64,000 bases of DNA from Gnetum montanum. Its lineage: Eukaryota > Streptophyta > Gnetopsida > Gnetales > Gnetaceae. The DNA is taken from the NCBI GenBank assembly GCA_015680685.1, contig MNCI01015911.1, positions 1 through 64,000 on the forward strand. The letters run 5' to 3'. This document shows, piece after piece, positions 59,683 to 64,000 of the stretch (position 1 is its first letter; the number at the start of each line of letters is the position of its first letter). The notes under the pieces were generated by a model, which saw only the letters and a list, made by a program, of their open reading frames with translations, ran no database searches and had not been told where the DNA came from. Made by a program: the position numbers and the translations under genes.

Positions 59683-60888
59683 CTATTGTGGTTTTTTTGT
59701 TTTTGTTGGAGGACTCAGAGGTGGTGACTCTAAATAGAGACCATCAACATCTATGGGATTTGGTTTTGGTTTCTTTTGGGTTTTCCCATTTCCATTTTTT
59801 TGTTTTGGAACCCAAATCTTATGTAAGTCTTTTATATCTTGCTGAACTTCCCTAATCTCAGCATACGTCATAAGTCCCTGATCACTTATGTAAGCGACTC
59901 TATGGTTGGTCCAGTTATGTAACTTAATGACTTCTGATGGAGGTTCTACAGAAGGTTTATATTGCATCATATGGATTTCTTCTTCTGTATTCATGTTGAT
60001 TCTAAGCAACTCATCACATTCTACGCATCTAGTTTCAAGATCTACTTTGTGTGTAGAAGGATGCTCACATGAGGAAATGTTTTGAGGAAGATGGACAGGG
60101 CTAGAGCCTAAGCTAGAGCTGTCACTAGAAGATTCTTGTATTTTTTTACCTTTCTCTGTTGGTAGTGGTTTTTGCTTTATGACTTTTCTTGGATCTAACT
60201 TCACTCCTAGTTCTTTGAATAATTTTTCCATTTTTTTGATCTTTGCTTCTTGTTCATCATATGTAGCCTTTTGTTCAGCAAAGAGAATATGCTTCTTTTC
60301 TGGTTTAGGAGCCATGGGGTCATATGGTAGAAATTTAGGAGTTTGTAGTTCTACAAAGTAGCGTCTATATTTCGAAGATGGTTTAAACAAAGATTTTTTT
60401 GTTTTTTTGCATTCATAATAAATTTCTAAAGGATCTTCAAGATCTGGAAATAACCTATGGATAGGTAAATCTTCAGTATTTATTTGTACACCATATTCTA
60501 AATTTGTTGAACCTACTGATAAAGCTTGCTGGCCAAATGGTAATAAGGTTTGTATACTAATTGATGAAAATAATTTAAAGCTTAGCCTGGTTCCTATAGT
60601 GCAATAAATACTCTGATCTACGATATCAACGGGAATATACGTAATTAACATTAAACTCTGGAATAAGTGTGGATCTGATAAAGACAAAGTGAAATTCAGA
60701 ATTGTAATAATTAAAGCATCAGAGACTAACCTACCTTTTGCTTGCGTAATTATAGCTTCTTGAAAAGATTTAAATCTACGATCTATAAGAGCAATCCAAT
60801 ACGATTTTTTCAGACGATAGTTAAAATGAGGATGGAGATGGATAGCAATCTCAGCAAGGTGAATATACTGATAACCATTTTGTTTCAC
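59683..60888 (-). pseudogene. ORF1 movement protein region
   Basis: 401 open codons, truncated at the front. The first 180 residues carry the 30K-superfamily movement protein core seen in caulimovirids: YQYIHLAEIAIHLHPHFNY, RRFKSFQEAIITQAKG, LNFTLSLSDPHLFQSL and LPFGQQALSVGSTNLEYGVQ. These proteins enlarge plasmodesmata so virus can spread between cells. The remaining part is charged, Lys/Pro/Ser-rich, with a likely coiled coil near EAKIKKMEKLFKELG, and links to the coat protein. It ends at TAG 59685-59683; the same frame continues after it. Confidence 0.85.
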
Positions 60889-62478
60889 ATATTATTGAAA
60901 GAATTTAATAGTTTTTTTGGTTGTGAAATCCTTAACCGCAACTATTTCTGCCCACTTTATGCAATAACCAATTGTTACTATAATGCAAGATTTTCCATTT
61001 GACATTGGTGTGATGGGACCCATGAAGTTAATTCCCCAAATTTTAACAGGTTCTAATGGATTTATCTACTATTATGTTCCTTCATTTCTGGCTATTAGCC
61101 CTCCATCTCTTTAGCATCTTTGATAAGATTGTGCAAACCAATATGCATCCCTAAATATGGTAGGCCAAAAGTAATCTACCATCATCAATTTCAATGTTGT
61201 TCTTCATCTTGTGTAGTGACCACCAAATGTTACTTCATGCCCATCTTATAGGACTGCTTATTGACTCTCCTCTAGAATGTACCATCTTGTCAACCCATTA
61301 GTGCATATCTTGTAAAGGTTTTCATTGATTTTCATGTATCTTTTTACTTTGTGAAGGAACTATTTCTTATATTTCTTATCACATTAAATAGGAGGTTCAT
61401 GTTTGGTGAGAGAAATTATGTAATCAGTAAACCATGACTTCTCTATTAAGTCTACAATCATTGAATTCTTGATGAAAAAGTTTTCATCAAGAAATTGATT
61501 CGATACTAGTTCATCATTCTCTTGGCATCCCCACCTAAATCTTAATAAATTATCTATTACTACATTTTCGGTTCCTTTCTTATCAATCATGGTAATTTCA
61601 AACTCTTTTAAGATAACTAGTCATCTTATCACTCTAGGAAAAACTACTGGTTTATTCTTTAGAAATCTAATGGAACTATGATTTGTATAGACATAAACAA
61701 GAAAAACAAGCACATAATGTCTAAAATTTTCAAGTGCATACACCACAATCATTACCTCCTTCTCTATGATGGTGTAGTTAAGTTGTGCCCTTATGATGCT
61801 TCAACTAGCGCAATGTATCTAATAAGGTCTTTTCCACTCATCTAGTTGAGTTAGTACTACTCCTAGTGTGTAGTTTAAAGAATTCTTCATAATGTGAAAA
61901 GAATTTAAACAATCCAAAGCTCAAAGGATTTGTCTCAATTAATTTTTTTAAGGCTTCAAATGCTTTTTCACATTGCTCTTTCCAAAGAAATGGTACATCT
62001 TTCTTAGTTAATTCTATTATTGGTTTCACAATCTTTGAAAAAGTTTCAAAGAATCTTCTATAGTATTCTATATGACTAAGAAATGATTTTATATCTTTGA
62101 TAGTTTGTGGCCTTTGAGTGATGTTCTAAATGATTCTGATCTTTTTTGAATCTACCTCTATTCCTTTGTGAGACACTTTCAGAACTATACCATCTTGAAC
62201 CATTAAGTGGCTTTTCTACCAATTGAGATTTAGATTAGATTATATACATCTTTTTAATACTTTCTCTAAATGTTCTAAGGCTTGTTTGAAATCTATCCCA
62301 TATATGGAGAAATCATCCATAAAGACTTCAATCCCATTTCCAATTTACTTCTAGAAAATGCTAAGTACAAGTCTTTGAAAGGTAGCTAGTATATTACATA
62401 AGCCAAAGGGCATTTTCTTGTATGCAAATGTCCCTCCTGGACTAGTGAATGTGGTCTTTACTTGATCTTCTTATGACA
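60887..62478 (-). pseudogene. D2 Athila-like pol: RT, RNase H, integrase N-part
   Basis: From 62478 downward: RT starting mid-domain (EDQVKTTFTSPGGTFAYKKM, PFGLCNILATFQRLVL, GIEVFMDDFSIYG with the catalytic MDD, then HKGIEVDS near 62150), RNase H (DVPFLWKEQCEKAFEALKKL at about 62000; DKKGTENVVIDNLLRF at 61585), linker, integrase zinc finger (HEVTFGGHYTR, near 61220) and core start (IKWAEIVAVKDFTTKKTIKF, to 60900). The integrase is interrupted at 60887 by the pararetrovirus. The RT N-terminus is missing; the sequence changes abruptly at about 62480. Confidence 0.82.
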
Positions 62479-63536
62479 TCCCATCCCGAATGTCATGGAA
62501 AATGTCAAATATATGATATATTAGACATTATGCATACAAAGAAAATATACCAATGTGAAATATAAGTGATATTCAGCATTATGTATAAAGGAAATAATAG
62601 GAAAATGTAAACAAAAATGCTATATTGATATGGAAAAGTATATCCAGATTGTGCTCTAAGAGTGTTCCTTGGGGTTTTCTTCCTTTGGCATCTATTTCTT
62701 AGAGGAAATCCAGCACTGCTACTATGGTTAGGCCTATAACTTGGCCAAAAGTGATGCCCAGTCCACTTCCTATCCCACTTCACCTAGCTTCCTATGACTT
62801 GCTTATATCAACTCTGTCATTCCATGACTTACCTATATTGGCTCTACCATTCCATGCTAGCACAACCTCTATCCTTGGGTATAAATGCCTTAGGCAAAAT
62901 CCCCAAAGGTTACCTTAAGAGACACATCCATTATTACAACATGCCCTTTCAAGTCTCAATTACAACTACCCTTTTGGATCTTGTTAAGATAACAATAACA
63001 CTTGTTATGAAGAGACACTATCTTCATTAGTTGGCAGCATCATCCAGGAATGGGGATGTGATAATTTATCCTTCTTAGGTTTCATTTTTCCTTGAACGAA
63101 TCTACGTTCTGTATCGTTTTCCAGCTCCAATGCTTTCTTTCCTGATTCTATGCTCCAATAATTTGATTTCCCCTTTGAACTTGAAATTGTTTCTTACTTA
63201 TTCTGCAAATAATATATATGTGAGAAAGATTATATGGAAAATTAAATATTACTTTCTTGATACTTACTTCATTTTCTAAGATAATAATAAGAAGTGAATT
63301 AAAGATCTACTAACTACCAATCACTAGTTCTAACCACGGTTACATAATGTGCAACTCATATTTGGTTATTCAAGTGAAGGTAGAGCAAATTCTTTATTCC
63401 CAACTTTTATTATCATAGATATTTACTTATCTAATTGAAATATAAATTGAAAAATATAAAATAATAAAATCATTAAATAAAAGTAAGAGTGAGATACTTC
63501 TTGATCTTGATCAACCTTATGAACTGATGAGAGTAA
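62479..63536. other. Unassigned region between D2 and the CCR4-like fragment
   Basis: No gene is firmly supported. The ends of 62479-63061 form an imperfect inverted pair (TTATGACATCCCATCCC and GGAATGGGGATGTGATAA), as in some solo LTRs, but no target-site duplication was found. A minus-strand open stretch at 63170-63020 (KALELENDTERRFVQGKMKP) could be an exon behind the acceptor-like TTATTTGCAG near 63205; I cannot assign it. Confidence 0.35.
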
Positions 63537-64000
63537 CTATAATTCTACCATAAATGATATGTGATCAGATTGTCTTGCTTGAGATGGCAAGGCTTGATCT
63601 TGATTCTTCTCAACTTCTTCATTAGAAATCAACTCTAGTAACTTGGTAACTTGAAAGAATTAGGCATCATACCAAATATAATCCAAAGTCTCAATAAAGA
63701 ATGTTGTTGACCCATCCTCATTAATAATTGTAGAGTAATTTGTAAACTGTGGTTCTTGATGAGTGCTATCTATCAACATCATATGTTCTTGAATTCTAAA
63801 GTTTGACTATCTACAAAAGATTCAAAGTAAGCAAAATATGCACTGACTAATGGAATTACATGCTGAATTGATGGAAACATCTTCTTCAAGTTAGATTTAT
63901 CTTTTAAATATTTCTTTACAGATCCATATTTTAAGAATTGATAAACACTACTTCCAACTTTTGCATTGAAGTTTCCACAAAGAATAAATGGAACTAGATT
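63537..64000 (-). pseudogene. CCR4-type deadenylase-like gene, 3' fragment, broken
   Basis: Minus-strand codons from the window edge read NLVPFILCGNFNA, then SSVYQFLKYGSV and VIPLVSAYFAYFESF; after a one-base frame change near 63780 they continue HQEPQFTNYSTII, then IETLDYIWYDA, LLELISNEEVE and LPSQARQSDHISFMVEL, stop at 63539-63537. These blocks in this order match the C-terminal half of plant CCR4-like exonuclease/endonuclease/phosphatase deadenylases (GDFN, PLVSAY, FTN, GTLDYI, LPS..SDHI), which shorten mRNA poly(A) tails. The catalytic GDFN reads GNFN, and a stop (63662-63660) follows YDA. Probably a pseudogene; the upstream part lies beyond the window. Confidence 0.7.

Larger units (their letters stand above)
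54703..60886 (-). mobile_element. Endogenous pararetrovirus (Caulimoviridae), florendovirus-like
   Basis: A 6.2-kb insertion containing, in viral sense on the minus strand, a polyprotein ORF (MP, CP, protease, RT, RNase H; 60888-56002), a second ORF (56012-55053) and an intergenic part with TATA box and repeats (55052-54703). The caulimovirid movement protein together with RT and the absence of integrase and LTRs separate it from the gypsy elements around it. One polyprotein followed by an ORF of unknown function is the layout described for florendoviruses. The movement protein begins at the junction, so the front of ORF1 and much of the leader are missing. All ORFs carry stops; the copy is inactive. 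A gymnosperm-type endogenous caulimovirid is the main alternative. Confidence 0.9.
56002..60888 (-). pseudogene. Pararetroviral ORF1 polyprotein
   Basis: One reading frame of about 1,629 codons runs from the right junction to TAG at 56004-56002. Six premature stops interrupt it: TAG 59685-59683, TAA 59637-59635, TAA 58464-58462, TAG 57675-57673, TAG 57285-57283 and TGA 57048-57046. No frameshift is needed anywhere. Domain order: movement protein, coat protein with zinc knuckle, aspartic protease, RT, RNase H. Such a fused ORF is known from petuviruses and florendoviruses. The first codon is not a natural start: a stop lies two codons upstream within flanking integrase sequence. Confidence 0.9.

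Noticed and set aside
62479-63061. Solo LTR suggested by inverted ends GACATCCC and GGGGATGTG
   Set aside because: The right end does not finish in CA, no five-base duplication flanks it, and the right part may be an exon-like open stretch; kept as unassigned.
1-64000. tRNA, rRNA or other structural RNA genes
   Set aside because: No cloverleaf with A and B boxes or rRNA-like stretch was recognised; tRNA-Asp-like pieces are only the primer sites of the LTR elements.

Overview
The window is plant nuclear repeat DNA with almost no host genes. It is AT-rich, intron-poor in signal, full of Ty3/gypsy LTR retrotransposons inserted into one another, and carries one endogenous plant pararetrovirus (Caulimoviridae). 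The Athila/Tat-type domains, tRNA-Asp-like primer sites and a caulimovirid all point to a repeat-rich seed plant. I cannot tell angiosperm from gymnosperm by eye. Nearly every coding region is broken by stops or frameshifts, so most entries are pseudogenes inside mobile elements.

Layout. 1-2.7 kb: AT-rich, unassigned, with a 149-bp duplication. 2.7-3.7 kb: a broken transposon-type ORF of unknown identity. 4.3-7.7 kb: a Tat-type gypsy fragment (A1, + strand) with RT, RNase H, a second RNase H and integrase. 8.7-10.9 kb and 18.05-18.56 kb: an Athila-like gypsy (D1, - strand) split by element B1. 10950-18049: B1 (+ strand), complete LTRs and target-site duplication ACCAT, gag-pro only. 18976-26057: B2 (- strand), target-site duplication AAGGT, gag-pro only, inserted in the RNase H of another gypsy (A3, + strand). 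26.9-28.45 kb: a detached piece of the family-B 3' noncoding block. 29.0-29.8 kb and 37.2-39.7 kb: AT-rich repeats that are copies of one another. 30106-36944: B3 (- strand), gag only. 39738-40625, 40.9-42.9 kb and 50.9-51.8 kb: element C (- strand), an LTR plus a broken coiled-coil-rich ORF, split by A2. 42924-50893: A2 (+ strand), a relative of A1 with 1.4-kb LTRs, gag and integrase but no RT; it contains a 575-base assembly gap. 52.0-54.7 kb and 60.9-62.5 kb: D2 (- strand), an Athila-like pol whose integrase is split by the pararetrovirus at about 54703-60886. 63.5-64.0 kb: the 3' end of a broken CCR4-type deadenylase-like gene (- strand), the only host-gene-like sequence.

How the parts relate. 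Families B and D appear to be one system. D2 carries RT, RNase H and integrase followed by the same 3' noncoding block that in B1 and B2 follows directly after the protease. This suggests B elements are internally deleted derivatives mobilised by a D-like partner. B copies repeat the sequence AGTCATGGGGG (or a one-base variant) at four positions; one is the polypurine tract at the 3' LTR and three are internal. The pararetrovirus has one long polyprotein frame (movement protein, coat protein with zinc knuckle, aspartic protease, RT, RNase H) followed by a second ORF of unknown function. That is the layout described for florendoviruses. Its frames carry only in-frame stops and no frameshift, so it looks like a fairly young, inactive insertion.

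Limits: all homology calls were made by reading motifs. No alignment, database search or divergence calculation was run. Element ends without a target-site duplication are approximate.
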